This document shows positions 1 through 8,684 of a DNA stretch of 64,000 nt, one piece after another. The position numbers were made by a program, and so were the translations under genes. Below the pieces are notes generated by a model. It saw only the letters and a program-made list of their open reading frames with translations. It ran no database searches and was not told the DNA's origin. Source of the DNA: JAOUEA01 sp963734685 (GTDB taxonomy: Bacteria; Actinomycetota; UBA4738; HRBIN12); NCBI GenBank assembly GCA_963734685.1, contig CAVTIC010000007.1:372001-436000 (forward strand), in the 5' to 3' direction. Position 1 is the first letter of the stretch; every line of letters starts with the position of its first letter.

Positions 1-59
1 CCACGAACGCAACGTACCCGGTCCGCGGCGCGGCAACCGCCGTGAGACCATGCGCTCCG

Positions 60-557
60 ATGCGGTTCTCGATCAGGGCGTTCACGGGTGAGGACGCAGA
101 CGCCGTCGCGAGCTGGCGCTACCCGTCGCCCTACGACGTCTACGACGCCAGCGAGGATCCCTCGTTCGAGAAGGGGATGCGCGATCCGGCCCGCTGGGGC
201 GAGCTGGAGTTCGCCGTCGACGACGCCGAGACCGGCGAGCTGGCCGGGTTCCTCGAGCTGACCGCGATCGGGGACCGCGATCTCGTCGAGATCGGGCTCG
301 GACTGCGACCCGATCTGACCGGACGAGGGCTGGGTCGCTCCTTCGTCGAGGCCGCGATGGCGTTCGCGCGTGACCGCTGGCAACCGAGCACGTTCGCGCT
401 CGATGTCTTCCCTTGGAACGAGCGCGCGATCCGCGCGTACGAGCGTGCCGGGTTCGAGCGAGGTGAGGTGTACGTGCGAACGTTCGACGACGGGAACGAG
501 GTCACGTTCCTGCGGATGGCTCGCTCGGCGGGCCCGCAACCTGACCTGGGGGGGTGA
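60..557 (+). CDS. GNAT-family N-acetyltransferase
   Basis: Single-domain GNAT acetyltransferase of about 165 residues that would move an acetyl group from acetyl-CoA to an unidentified amine. The acetyl-CoA loop is visible as RPDLTGRGLGRSFVEAA, followed by the usual C-terminal part (WNERAIRAYERAGFERGEV) found in RimJ/RimL-like enzymes. ATG at 60 begins the fold directly (MRFSIRAF); a GTG at 42 in the same frame would add six residues. The gene is convergent with, and overlaps by about 55 bases, the membrane-protein gene on the other strand. The substrate cannot be told from sequence. Confidence 0.8.
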   Translation: MRFSIRAFTGEDADAVASWRYPSPYDVYDASEDPSFEKGMRDPARWGELEFAVDDAETGELAGFLELTAIGDRDLVEIGLGLRPDLTGRGLGRSFVEAAMAFARDRWQPSTFALDVFPWNERAIRAYERAGFERGEVYVRTFDDGNEVTFLRMARSAGPQPDLGG

Positions 558-1641
558 CCGGCACGCCGCGCTTGCGCTGCAGCTCGAGGTACTCGCTGCG
601 GCGACGGAACGTGTCGCGCAACTCCTCGCCGAGGGAGTCGACGAACTGATCGCGGTACGCGGCATCGACGAGGATCGTGACCGCATAGTAGAGGCCGGCG
701 AACGCGGCCACGCCGGTCGCGACCCGGAACAGGGCTTCGCTCACCTGTACCTCGTCACCGAACCACGCGATCGTGAAGAGCACGTCGTGGGGCGTCAACA
801 GCCACGTCTCGCGCACGGCTTCGTTCACGAGGAGGGCGCCGAGCACGACGTAGAACAGCCAGATCGCCGTGCTGACGAACAGCACCTGCAGCATCTCGCT
901 GATCAACGCGACGGCCGCGAGGTTCAGGCGCTCCTTCCGTCGTAGCGGGACGTCGCCCACCGACGACTCCGCTTGCACCTCCCGCACGACCCCAGGCAGG
1001 CGCACGGCGAGGAACACCATCGCCAGCAGCACGAAGAGTGCCATCGCGGTCCAGAACGCTCCCGGGCCCGGCGTCGTGAACACCTGCCAGATCTCGGTGG
1101 TGAAGAACATCACGAGCGAGAAGAAGAGCAGGAGCGGCACGGCACGTATGAGCACCGACAGCGAGGCCCCGAGCTGTGAGAAGAACCGTCGTCCGGTCCA
1201 GCGGACGAGCGAGGCCACGCCGAACCCGATCACGAGGTAGACGAGCAGCAGCAGGGCGGCGTTCACGACCATCGTGTTCACCCCGAACAAGAGCTGTTGG
1301 CTGAACACGATCGGGAGGAGCCCCGGCAGTATCACGAACGCGGCGAGCTCCGGCCAGCCGACACGGGTCGGCACCGAGAAGAACCGTCGGCCGCGAGCAA
1401 CGTTCAACACGCCGAAAGCGCCGATCAGGATCGCCGCGCCGCCGAGCGCGAGCAGCAGGTTCAGCCATCCCGCCTCCACGTCCATCGCGTTCACCACCTC
1501 GAGCACGAAGACGATCGTGAGGAACGGGATCGCGCGCGTGAACACGTCCTCGGCCGCAGAGAAGTCGAGGATCAGGTTCGGCAGCCCGTCGCGCCGGAAG
1601 CCGCGCTCGAGCTCGGCGATGCGCGTCGAGTCGTCGCTCAC
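502..1641 (-). CDS. Polytopic membrane protein of unknown function
   Basis: About 379 residues with roughly eight hydrophobic segments (for example ILPGLLPIVFSQQLLFG and FWTAMALFVLLAMVFLAV) and a charged cytoplasmic-looking C-terminus (RRRSEYLELQRKRG). I do not recognise the family. The GTG at 1641 (VSDDSTRIAELERGF) is chosen because residues further upstream are low-complexity and antisense to the PIG-L gene. It diverges from the PIG-L deacetylase across 78 bases. Function unknown. Confidence 0.6.
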   Translation of the reverse strand: MSDDSTRIAELERGFRRDGLPNLILDFSAAEDVFTRAIPFLTIVFVLEVVNAMDVEAGWLNLLLALGGAAILIGAFGVLNVARGRRFFSVPTRVGWPELAAFVILPGLLPIVFSQQLLFGVNTMVVNAALLLLVYLVIGFGVASLVRWTGRRFFSQLGASLSVLIRAVPLLLFFSLVMFFTTEIWQVFTTPGPGAFWTAMALFVLLAMVFLAVRLPGVVREVQAESSVGDVPLRRKERLNLAAVALISEMLQVLFVSTAIWLFYVVLGALLVNEAVRETWLLTPHDVLFTIAWFGDEVQVSEALFRVATGVAAFAGLYYAVTILVDAAYRDQFVDSLGEELRDTFRRRSEYLELQRKRGVPVTPPGQVAGPPSEPSAGT

Positions 1642-1719
1642 CAGGGCATCGAACCACGCCCGACGCCCGTGGTCGTGCAGGCGCGACCGTTCCTGCGGGC
1701 GCCGATAGGCTTGGGCTCG

Positions 1720-2430
1720 ATGCAGGAACCGACCTTCTCGAGCGCGCTCGTGTTGTTCGCCCATCCCGACGACGCGGAGTTCATGTGCGGTGGCACGGTG
1801 GCGAAGTGGACCCGCGCCGGATGTGCGGTGCATTACCTGGTCTGCACCGACGGCTCAGCGGGATCCAACGAGCCGGGGGCGGACCGCGCCGACGTCGCCC
1901 CGATCCGCGAGCGGGAACAGCGGGCTGCCGCTGACGTGCTCGGCGTGAAGAGCGTGACGTTCCTCGGCGAGATCGACGGTCTGCTCGAGGTGACGCCCGA
2001 GACGCGGAAGAAGGTCACCCGCGAGATCCGCCGGCTCCGGCCTGAGGTGCTCGTGGCTCCCGACCCATCGAGGCTCTGGTCGGGGCAGGGGTACATCAAC
2101 CACTGGGACCACAAGCAGGCCGGACTGCTCGCGCTGACGGCCGTGATGCCCGACGCGCCCACGCGGGTGATGTTCCAGGAGCTCGAGAGCGAGGGCCTCG
2201 AGCCCTACGAGATCCCGAACCTGTGGCTCTCGAGCAACGAGCCCGACATCTACATCGACATCACCGAGACGATCGGTACGAAGGTCGCCGCGCTCGCGCA
2301 GCACGCCTCCGAGGAGGGGGAGGCGGCCGCGCCGTTCGTGCGCGACCGGGCGCGCCAGGTCGGGGAGGAAGCCGGCGTGGAGTACGCCGAGGCCTTCAAG
2401 GCGTTCCGTTTCGTGGACGACGATGAGTAG
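1720..2430 (+). CDS. PIG-L/LmbE family N-acetylglucosaminyl deacetylase
   Basis: A 236-residue zinc-dependent de-N-acetylase of the PIG-L/LmbE family. The N-terminal zinc/catalytic motif reads AHPDDAEFMCGGT and the second zinc histidine lies in INHWDHKQAG. Actinobacterial members include MshB and Mca of mycothiol metabolism, but nothing here assigns this copy to that pathway. A TAGGCT box at 1705-1710 sits 9 bases before the ATG, so the transcript may be leaderless. The next gene starts immediately after the stop codon, suggesting an operon. Confidence 0.85.
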   Translation: MQEPTFSSALVLFAHPDDAEFMCGGTVAKWTRAGCAVHYLVCTDGSAGSNEPGADRADVAPIREREQRAAADVLGVKSVTFLGEIDGLLEVTPETRKKVTREIRRLRPEVLVAPDPSRLWSGQGYINHWDHKQAGLLALTAVMPDAPTRVMFQELESEGLEPYEIPNLWLSSNEPDIYIDITETIGTKVAALAQHASEEGEAAAPFVRDRARQVGEEAGVEYAEAFKAFRFVDDDE

Positions 2431-2952
2431 GTGAGCATGGACTTCGAGATGGATCACGAGCAGGACGAGCCGTTCGAGCTCTCGCCCGAGGAACGGCGCG
2501 ACATCGAGGCCGACCTCGACGATCTCGCCGCGATGCGCACGGTCTTCTCGCCGCAGGGCGTGAAGGGCGTCGTGATCGCGTGCCAGGACTGCGGCGCGAA
2601 CCACTTCTTCGAGTGGGAGCTGCTGCGCGACAACCTGGAGCAGATGCTCACGACGGGCGACCCGCGCCCTCACGAGCCCGCGTTCGACCTCGCCGAGGAC
2701 GAATACATCCAGTGGGACTACGGCAAGGGGTACATCGACGCGGTCGCCGACGCCGGTCTCGAGCCCGACAAGCGGATCGAGGTCACCCAGTGCCCGTGGT
2801 GCGAGACGCCGTTCGACGGCGCGTTCGCGTTCTGCCCGACGTGCGGTCGAACGCTCGCGACCGTGCGGCTGTACCGGGAGCTGCTCGATCGCGGATTCGA
2901 CGAGCGCGATGTGCGCGCCCTGCTCGTGCGCGCCGGCTACGAGCCGTTCTGA
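2431..2952 (+). CDS. DUF5319-like protein with zinc ribbon
   Basis: 173 residues. The N-terminal half (ELSPEERRDIEADLDDL, then QGVKGVVIACQDCG) resembles the actinobacterial DUF5319 family. The C-terminal half carries a CxxC..CxxC zinc ribbon (CPWCETPF / CPTCGR) followed by a helical tail (YRELLDRGFDERDVRALL). The role is unknown. Start GTG at 2431 abuts the PIG-L stop codon; an ATG at 2437 is the alternative. Likely co-transcribed with the deacetylase. Confidence 0.65.
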   Translation: MSMDFEMDHEQDEPFELSPEERRDIEADLDDLAAMRTVFSPQGVKGVVIACQDCGANHFFEWELLRDNLEQMLTTGDPRPHEPAFDLAEDEYIQWDYGKGYIDAVADAGLEPDKRIEVTQCPWCETPFDGAFAFCPTCGRTLATVRLYRELLDRGFDERDVRALLVRAGYEPF

Positions 2953-3040
2953 CGCGGTCCCGGAGTTGCGTGATCGGCCCGGTCGGGGGGACTATGGATA
3001 CCTGCCTGCATCGGACTGCCCGCCGGGAGGGGGAAGGCCC

Positions 3041-3361
3041 ATGGCTCGGTTCATGTTCAAGGTCTCCTACAGCAAGGAGGGCATGCAAGGCGTGATGAAG
3101 GAAGGCGCGGTCAACCGGCGCACCTTCATCGAGAAGATGGCCGCCGAGATGGGCGGATCGATCACCTCGTTCGACTTCGCGTTCGGCGACACCGACGTCT
3201 ACGCCATCGGCGAGATGCCCGACCAGATCACGGCCGCGGCGGTCGCGACCGCGGTCGGCGCGGCGGGCACCGGCAGCATCGAGACCGTGGTGCTGCTCTC
3301 GGCCGAGGACATCGACCAGGCGATCTCGAAGCACGTGCCCTACCGGGCGCCCGGCGCCTGA
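3041..3361 (+). CDS. GYD-domain protein
   Basis: 106-residue single-domain protein of the GYD family (a dimeric ferredoxin-like fold of unknown function). The core MARFMFKVSYSKEG...EMGGSITSFDFAFGDTDVY...TEGS-like C-terminal strands match the family length of 95-110. The ATG at 3041 is preceded by a good ribosome site (GGGAGGGGGA at 3025-3034). It stands alone between DUF5319 and the convergent ligD. Confidence 0.7.
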   Translation: MARFMFKVSYSKEGMQGVMKEGAVNRRTFIEKMAAEMGGSITSFDFAFGDTDVYAIGEMPDQITAAAVATAVGAAGTGSIETVVLLSAEDIDQAISKHVPYRAPGA

Positions 3362-3377
3362 GGGCAGGCGCGCGCCG

Positions 3378-5957
3378 TCACCGGCGCTTCGACGACCTCG
3401 ACACGCGCCGGGAGCCGGCCAACGGCTCCGCCACGCACTCTTCGGGCGGCACGTCGGGCCGCATGCCTCGGAACGACGGCGCGCGCATCTTCCCCGTGCT
3501 CTTCGTCATCTCCAGGAACCGCACCTCGCAGACCAGCTCCGGCTCGACGAACGCCGCGCCCTTCACGGCGGCGAGGTCCGGGTCGTCGATCGGCGGGTCG
3601 GGGCGCTTGAGCGGCTCGAGCTGGGCCATCAGCCCGTCGAGCATGCGGTCGGTGAACCCCGAGCCGACCTGACCGACCCATCGCAGCGCGCCGTCCTCGA
3701 TCGCGCCGACCAGCAGCGCGCCGAACGATCCCGCTCGCCCTCCCTTGCCCGGCGTCCACCCCAGGATCACGCAGGCCTGGGTGTTCATCAGTTTGATCTT
3801 CCGCCAGTCCGGGCTGCGCCGACCGGGCAGGTAGGGCGAACCGGTCCGCTTCGCCATCACGCCCTCGAGCCCGAGTCTTCCCGCGGTCTCGGTGAACGCG
3901 ACGCCGTCGCCTTCGACGTGTGCGGTGACCTGCAGCCGGTGGTCCTGCTCCACGATGAGCTCGAGCAGCTCGCGCCGCTGCTCCAGAGGCAGACCGGTCG
4001 TGTCGCGGCCGTCGAGCCAGAGCAGGTCGAAGGCGACGAGCGAGACCGGTGTCGTCTTCGACGCCCGGGCGATCGTCCGCTGCTCCGAGAGGTTCATACG
4101 TTGCTGCAGCACCTCGAACGAGGGCCGCCCGTCGTCGTCGAGCGCGACGATCTCCCCGTCGATCACGGCGTTCACCTGGTCGACGAGCTCGTGCACCATG
4201 TGCAGCTCGGGGTATTGGCTCGTGGCATCGCGTCCGGTTCGGGTGCGCAACGCCGTCTCCCCGGTCGAGAGATCGGCGAGGCACCGGATGCCGTCGAGCT
4301 TCGGCTCGAACCACCACGCCTCGTCGTCGAACGCCTCCCACCCCCCCTCGGCGAGCATCGTCTGGAAGCGCGGAGGTGTAGGGATCAGCGGCGCCGACTG
4401 CGCGCTCGCGAGGAACGCCAGCCAGTCGGTCTTCGTCTTCACGAAGTGGAACTCGAGCCCCGGGTATCGCCGACCGTGCAACAGGAACGAGACCTTCGAG
4501 TCGGTCCACTCGACCGGCTCGTACCAGCCGTCGTCGAAGATGCGCACCTCGCCGGCGCCGTAGTGACCCTCGGGGATCGTGCCCTCGAACGAGCCGTACT
4601 CGAGGGGATGCACCTCGGTCTGGACCGCGAGACGCTTGTCGCCCTTGACGATCGGGAGGCCCTTGGGCACCGCCCATGACGGCAGGCCCCCGTCACGCTC
4701 GAGCCGCACGTCGTAGTGCAGGCGGGTCGCCCGGTGCTTGTGGATCACGAACGAGTTGCCGGTCGGCGTGACCTCGCCGGGCGCGGGTTCGGTCGTGCCT
4801 TCGGGGCCGAAGTCGCGCCGTCGCACGTACTCGAACAACGCGGGATCCCTCGAGGCCGCCGCGATCTCTTCCGACGTGCGGCTCGCGACGGTCGTGGATG
4901 CGGTGCGGGGAAGCGGCGCCTCGATGTCGGGCCGTGCCTGGCCGTCGACCGTCTCGGGGTCGACCCCGAGCGCCTCGAGAGCCGTCGTGAGGTCGGCCGC
5001 CTCCGTCCGAACGCCTTCGAAGAGGTCGCCGACCCGTTCGAACCGTTCCCACACGTTGTCGATGCGGAAGTCGGCGGGCTCGAATCCACCGTCGAACACC
5101 TCGTCCCAGGTGAGCGGCGTCGAGACCGGCGCGCGCGGCTCGGGACGCAACGAGTACGCAGCAGAGATGTTCGCGCCCGATCGGTTCATGTTGTGGTCGA
5201 TGAAGATCTTGCCGGTGCGATCGGCGATCTTCCACGCCATCGTGACCCGGTCGGGGTCCGCGCCCTTGATCAGCCGGCCGGCGGCGCCCACGAAGGCGCG
5301 GACCGTGTCGTAGGAGTAGGCGCCCCGCCGCACCGGCACGTAGATCTGCAGACCGGTCGCTCCGCTCGTCTTCGGGAACGCCGGCAGCCCGAGCTGGTCG
5401 AGCAGCACCTTGATGTGGCGGGCCACGACCAGCACGTCCTCGTACGTGTAGGGCTCGAACGGATCGAGGTCGAAGAAGAGGTAGTCGGGGTGCACCACAT
5501 CGGCGCAGCGCGAGTGCAGCGGGTGGAACTCGATGCATCCGAGGTTCGCGACGTAGAGCAGCCCGGCCGCGTCGACGATCGTGAGGTAGTCGATCTCGCC
5601 GCCCTTCGCGTCCTCGCTCTGCACGACGCAGCGCCCGAGCCAGTCCGGGGTGTGCGAGGGGGCCGACTTCTCGTAGAAGTACTCGCCGTCGATGCCGTCG
5701 GGCATGCGCTTCATCGTGAGAGGACGCTCCGCGAGGTGCGGCAGGATCAGCCGGGCGACGTTCCGGTAGTAGGCGAGCAGGTCTCCCTTCGTGTAACCCT
5801 CGTCGGGCCAGAAGACCTTGGTGAGGTTCGACAGGCGGAGCTCCCGGCCGTCGATCTCGGTCCACCACGCATCGCCATCGCGGGTCGCCTCGAGGGCCGT
5901 CGGCATCTCCACCGTGAACGGTTCCGTCGAGGTCCTGGCCCGTTTCCGCTTCGCCAT
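3378..5957 (-). CDS. ligD: Multifunctional non-homologous end-joining DNA ligase LigD
   Basis: 859 residues with the mycobacterial domain order. Polymerase/primase domain at about 35-310, with the metal-binding DLD in FFDLDPFEP (residues 161-169). 3'-phosphoesterase domain at about 400-520, with the HKHRATRLHYDVRLE motif. ATP-dependent ligase domain at about 530-850, with the adenylated lysine in EPKLDGIR (K553). It seals and processes double-strand breaks together with Ku, encoded on the opposite strand about 500 bases away. ATG at 5957 is chosen because the upstream frame is antisense to the neighbouring genes. Intact, with no frame change across 2.6 kb. Confidence 0.95.
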   Translation of the reverse strand: MAKRKRARTSTEPFTVEMPTALEATRDGDAWWTEIDGRELRLSNLTKVFWPDEGYTKGDLLAYYRNVARLILPHLAERPLTMKRMPDGIDGEYFYEKSAPSHTPDWLGRCVVQSEDAKGGEIDYLTIVDAAGLLYVANLGCIEFHPLHSRCADVVHPDYLFFDLDPFEPYTYEDVLVVARHIKVLLDQLGLPAFPKTSGATGLQIYVPVRRGAYSYDTVRAFVGAAGRLIKGADPDRVTMAWKIADRTGKIFIDHNMNRSGANISAAYSLRPEPRAPVSTPLTWDEVFDGGFEPADFRIDNVWERFERVGDLFEGVRTEAADLTTALEALGVDPETVDGQARPDIEAPLPRTASTTVASRTSEEIAAASRDPALFEYVRRRDFGPEGTTEPAPGEVTPTGNSFVIHKHRATRLHYDVRLERDGGLPSWAVPKGLPIVKGDKRLAVQTEVHPLEYGSFEGTIPEGHYGAGEVRIFDDGWYEPVEWTDSKVSFLLHGRRYPGLEFHFVKTKTDWLAFLASAQSAPLIPTPPRFQTMLAEGGWEAFDDEAWWFEPKLDGIRCLADLSTGETALRTRTGRDATSQYPELHMVHELVDQVNAVIDGEIVALDDDGRPSFEVLQQRMNLSEQRTIARASKTTPVSLVAFDLLWLDGRDTTGLPLEQRRELLELIVEQDHRLQVTAHVEGDGVAFTETAGRLGLEGVMAKRTGSPYLPGRRSPDWRKIKLMNTQACVILGWTPGKGGRAGSFGALLVGAIEDGALRWVGQVGSGFTDRMLDGLMAQLEPLKRPDPPIDDPDLAAVKGAAFVEPELVCEVRFLEMTKSTGKMRAPSFRGMRPDVPPEECVAEPLAGSRRVSRSSKRR

Positions 5958-6110
5958 GTCGGCGATGCTAGCCGTCGTCGATGGCGTCGGGTGTCGCCAC
6001 CGTGGTAGGAAGCGACTCTCGAACGGCAGCATCGTTCGGATGGAGGGACGATCCACTGAAGCGGAACCCCGAGGGGTTCTGTCGTCGGGGTCCCGGGGGA
6101 AGGAGGAGCG

Positions 6111-6362
6111 GTGAGCGACTGGATCGATCAGGCAGCATCCTCGCTCGGCGTCGAGTCGATCGACGACGACGCGCAGGAACGCCTCCTCGGCGCAGCGCGG
6201 GACGTCGCGCACGGCGTGGAGCGGAAACTCACGCCGATCGCCACGTTCCTGCTGGGCGCGGCCGTGGAGCGACGGGTCGCTGCCGGCGAGGATCGTGGGG
6301 CGGCGTTCGCCGCGGCGATCGCGGATCTCGAGCGGGCGATCGACGCCGACCACGAGGCGTAG
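6111..6362 (+). CDS. Small DUF6457-like protein
   Basis: 83 residues, acidic and helical (LLGAARDVAHGVERKLTPIA, then TFLLGAAVERR). It resembles DUF6457, a short actinobacterial domain also found next to molybdopterin-guanine dinucleotide enzymes; its role is unknown. The GTG at 6111 has a strong ribosome site, AAGGAGGAG, just upstream. It lies in the divergent gap between ligD and ku and may be transcribed with ku. Confidence 0.6.
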   Translation: MSDWIDQAASSLGVESIDDDAQERLLGAARDVAHGVERKLTPIATFLLGAAVERRVAAGEDRGAAFAAAIADLERAIDADHEA

Positions 6363-6396
6363 CGCGCGGCCCTCCCATCGCGTCGGCGCCCGACGA

Positions 6397-6402
6397 TAGA
6401 AT
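6397..6402 (+). promoter_or_regulatory. Candidate -10 element of ku
   Basis: TAGAAT lies 52 bases before the ku start codon, with a ribosome site (GGAGGGA) just before the ATG. No convincing -35 box is visible, so this is tentative. Confidence 0.3.
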
Positions 6403-6454
6403 CAGGTCTCCGTCCGCCACGCGACGGGAACGCGACTTCCTCGGAGGGACTTCC

Positions 6455-7354
6455 ATGCCAAGAGCGATGTGGAAAGGGGCCATCTCGTTCGGCCTCGTGA
6501 CGATCCCGGTCGCCGTCTACCCGGCGACCGAGGAGAAGACCTTGCGCTTCAACCAGCTGCACGATGAGGACATGGGGCGCATCCGATACAAGCGCATGTG
6601 CGAGAAGGACGGCGAGATCGTCGACTTCGAGCACATCGTCAAGGGGTACGAGTACGAGAAGGATCGCTACGTCGTGCTCACCGACGACGACTTCGACAAG
6701 GTGCCGGTCGAATCCAGCCGGGCTATCGACATCCAGCAGTTCGTCGACCTCGACGAGATCGACCCGATGCTGTTCAAGAAGAGCTACTACCTCACGCCAG
6801 ACGAGACCGGCGCGAAAGCGTACGCGCTGCTGCGTGAGGCGATGAGCCAGGACAACAAGGTCGGCATCGCGAAGGTGAGCTTCCGCGACAAGGAGCACCT
6901 CGCGGCGCTCCGTTTCAAGGACGACGCGTTCGTGCTCGAGACGATGTACTGGCCGGACGAGATCCGCGAGGCCGAGTTCGGCGACGTCGATGTGAGCGCG
7001 AAGGTCCGGGGCCAGGAGGTCGAGATGGCCCGTCAGCTGATCGAGAACCTCACCGCCGACTGGAACCCCGACGAGTTCACCGACGAGTACCGTGAGGCGC
7101 TGCTCACGATCGTCGAGGCGAAGATCAACGGCGAGGAGATCGAGGTCGTCGAGGCGGAGCCCACGGCGAAGGTCGTCGACCTGATGGAGGCGCTGAAGGC
7201 GAGCGTCGCCGCGGCGAAGAAGCAGGCCGATGAGCCGGTCGCCAAGCCCGCCGCCAGGAAGTCGACAGCCAAGAAGTCGACGGCGAAGAAGCCAACCGCC
7301 AAGAAGGCGACCGCGAAGAAGACCACGGCCCGTAAGAAGGCCGTCGGGGAGTGA
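6455..7354 (+). CDS. ku: Ku protein, non-homologous end joining
   Basis: 299 residues. Homodimeric ring protein that binds DNA ends and recruits LigD. The N-terminus MPRAMWKGAISFGLVTIPV and the HDED/RIRYKRMCEKDGE region are typical of bacterial Ku. The core ends near residue 255 and is followed by a lysine-rich tail of repeated (S/P/A)TAKK units, which in mycobacterial Ku helps bind DNA and stimulate LigD. GGAGGG before the ATG supports this start. Its stop overlaps the start of the next gene (GTGA), so the two are translationally coupled. Confidence 0.95.
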   Translation: MPRAMWKGAISFGLVTIPVAVYPATEEKTLRFNQLHDEDMGRIRYKRMCEKDGEIVDFEHIVKGYEYEKDRYVVLTDDDFDKVPVESSRAIDIQQFVDLDEIDPMLFKKSYYLTPDETGAKAYALLREAMSQDNKVGIAKVSFRDKEHLAALRFKDDAFVLETMYWPDEIREAEFGDVDVSAKVRGQEVEMARQLIENLTADWNPDEFTDEYREALLTIVEAKINGEEIEVVEAEPTAKVVDLMEALKASVAAAKKQADEPVAKPAARKSTAKKSTAKKPTAKKATAKKTTARKKAVGE

Positions 7355-8295
7355 CCTTCCCCGATCCGTACCGGGCTCGCCCGGCACGGCGCGACGACCT
7401 CGACGCGCTGGTCGAGTTGTTCGAAGCGCGTGACCTCGCCGACGTCGGCTTCATCGACCAAGCGCGAGACGAGATCCTCGAGGACTGGGCCTCGATCCGG
7501 TTCGAGTTCGACCGTGACACCGTGATCGCCGAAGCGCCCGACGGCACGATCGCCGCGTACGGGTTGGTCCTCGCGCTCGACGCCACGGTGCAGATCGTCG
7601 CGATGGGCAAGGTGCATCCGAGGCACGCCGGACACGGGCTCGGGGCGGCCCTGCTCCGAGAGACCGAACGGCGCGCGCGTGAACGGCTCCCGTCAGGCAC
7701 GCGGGCGCCTTTCCGCACCGGCACCCCCGAGACCGACCGGGCCGCGATCGACCTGTTCGGGGTGTCCGGCTTCCGTCACGTGCGCTCCTTCTGGCACATG
7801 GAGCGCGCTCTGGTCGACGACGTGCCCCCGGCCGAGCCGCCGGCGGGCATCACCCTCCGCGCCGGCGATGCCGGCGACGACGAGGTGATCGCCTACCTCG
7901 TGCTCGACGAGGCCTTCCGAGAGAACTTCGGCTTCGAGCCGATCTCGCAGGGAGATTGGCTGAACGAGCTCGGGGGATGGCCTTCGTACGATCCGACCCT
8001 CACCGTGCTGGCGTTCGATGGTGGCATCCCGGTCGGCATCTCGATCAACAACGCCGCCGACGACGGCATCGGGTGGGTCGCGGACCTCGGGGTGTTGCCC
8101 GCATGGCGCAACCGGGGCATCGGCAAGGCATTGTTGCTCCGGTCGTTCATCGAGCTCGCAGCTCGAGGACAGCGCGAGGTGCGGCTCGGCGTCGACACCC
8201 AGAACGCGACCGGCGCCACCCACCTTTACCGGGGCGCCGGTATGAAGGTGCGCCGGCAGTTCCACGTGTACGAGAAGCCACTCACGGGCGCGTAA
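7351..8295 (+). CDS. Tandem GNAT acetyltransferase (MshD-like architecture)
   Basis: 314 residues with two GNAT domains (about 1-155 and 165-314). The acetyl-CoA motifs are HAGHGLGAALL in the first and AWRNRGIGKALLLRSF in the second. The second copy is the better conserved, which is the usual state of tandem GNAT proteins such as mycothiol synthase. Whether this is mycothiol synthase cannot be decided here. GTG start overlaps the ku stop by four bases, so it is likely the last gene of a ku operon. Confidence 0.75.
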   Translation: MTFPDPYRARPARRDDLDALVELFEARDLADVGFIDQARDEILEDWASIRFEFDRDTVIAEAPDGTIAAYGLVLALDATVQIVAMGKVHPRHAGHGLGAALLRETERRARERLPSGTRAPFRTGTPETDRAAIDLFGVSGFRHVRSFWHMERALVDDVPPAEPPAGITLRAGDAGDDEVIAYLVLDEAFRENFGFEPISQGDWLNELGGWPSYDPTLTVLAFDGGIPVGISINNAADDGIGWVADLGVLPAWRNRGIGKALLLRSFIELAARGQREVRLGVDTQNATGATHLYRGAGMKVRRQFHVYEKPLTGA

Positions 8296-8298
8296 GCT
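8293..8298 (+). promoter_or_regulatory. Candidate -10 element of the glnB-glnD operon
   Basis: TAAGCT lies at the very end of the preceding acetyltransferase gene, 28 bases before the glnB start, with a ribosome site CGGGAGG at 8311-8317. A -35 box is not evident. Confidence 0.3.
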
Positions 8299-8325
8299 GA
8301 TGCCCCCTGCCGGGAGGATCGCGCC

Positions 8326-8664
8326 GTGAAACTGGTGACCGCCATCGTGAAACCCCATCGAGTCGACGAGGTCAAGGAAGCGCTCCGGGACCTCGGCGTG
8401 AACGGCCTGACCACGACTGACGTCGAAGGGTTCGGCCGCCAGCGAGGGCACACCGAGGTCTACCGAGGTGCGGAGTACCAGGTCGATTTCGTACCGAAGG
8501 TGAAGCTCGAGGTGCTCGTCCCCGACGGCGAGGCACAGGGCGTCGTCGACGCGATCGTGAAGGCGGCACGCACCGGCAAGATCGGCGACGGCAAGCTCTG
8601 GATCACCGAGGCCGAACAGGTGATCCGTATCCGCACGGGCGAGATGGGCCCCGACGCGGTCTGA
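8326..8664 (+). CDS. glnB: Nitrogen regulatory protein P-II
   Basis: 112 residues, the full length of the PII family. The T-loop GRQRGHTEVYRGAEY contains Tyr51, the residue modified by uridylylation or adenylylation, and Tyr46. The B-loop (TGKIGDGK) and C-loop (IRIRTGE) are intact. It senses 2-oxoglutarate and ATP/ADP and relays nitrogen status. GTG start with ribosome site at 8311-8317. GlnD, its modifying enzyme, follows 20 bases later. No ammonium transporter (amtB) gene lies next to it, although amtB-glnK-glnD is the common actinobacterial order. Confidence 0.93.
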   Translation: MKLVTAIVKPHRVDEVKEALRDLGVNGLTTTDVEGFGRQRGHTEVYRGAEYQVDFVPKVKLEVLVPDGEAQGVVDAIVKAARTGKIGDGKLWITEAEQVIRIRTGEMGPDAV

Positions 8665-8684
8665 CCGACGGCGTCGACCGAGCG

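Noticed and set aside
755..1657. Long open frames opposite or out of phase with clear genes (also 3340-4677, 4716-6008, 6128-7387, 9771-11018, 26358-28010, 38613-41060)
   Set aside because: High GC leaves few stop codons in any frame. These products are Arg/Ala/Pro-rich, lack motifs and lie antisense to, or out of frame with, recognised genes.
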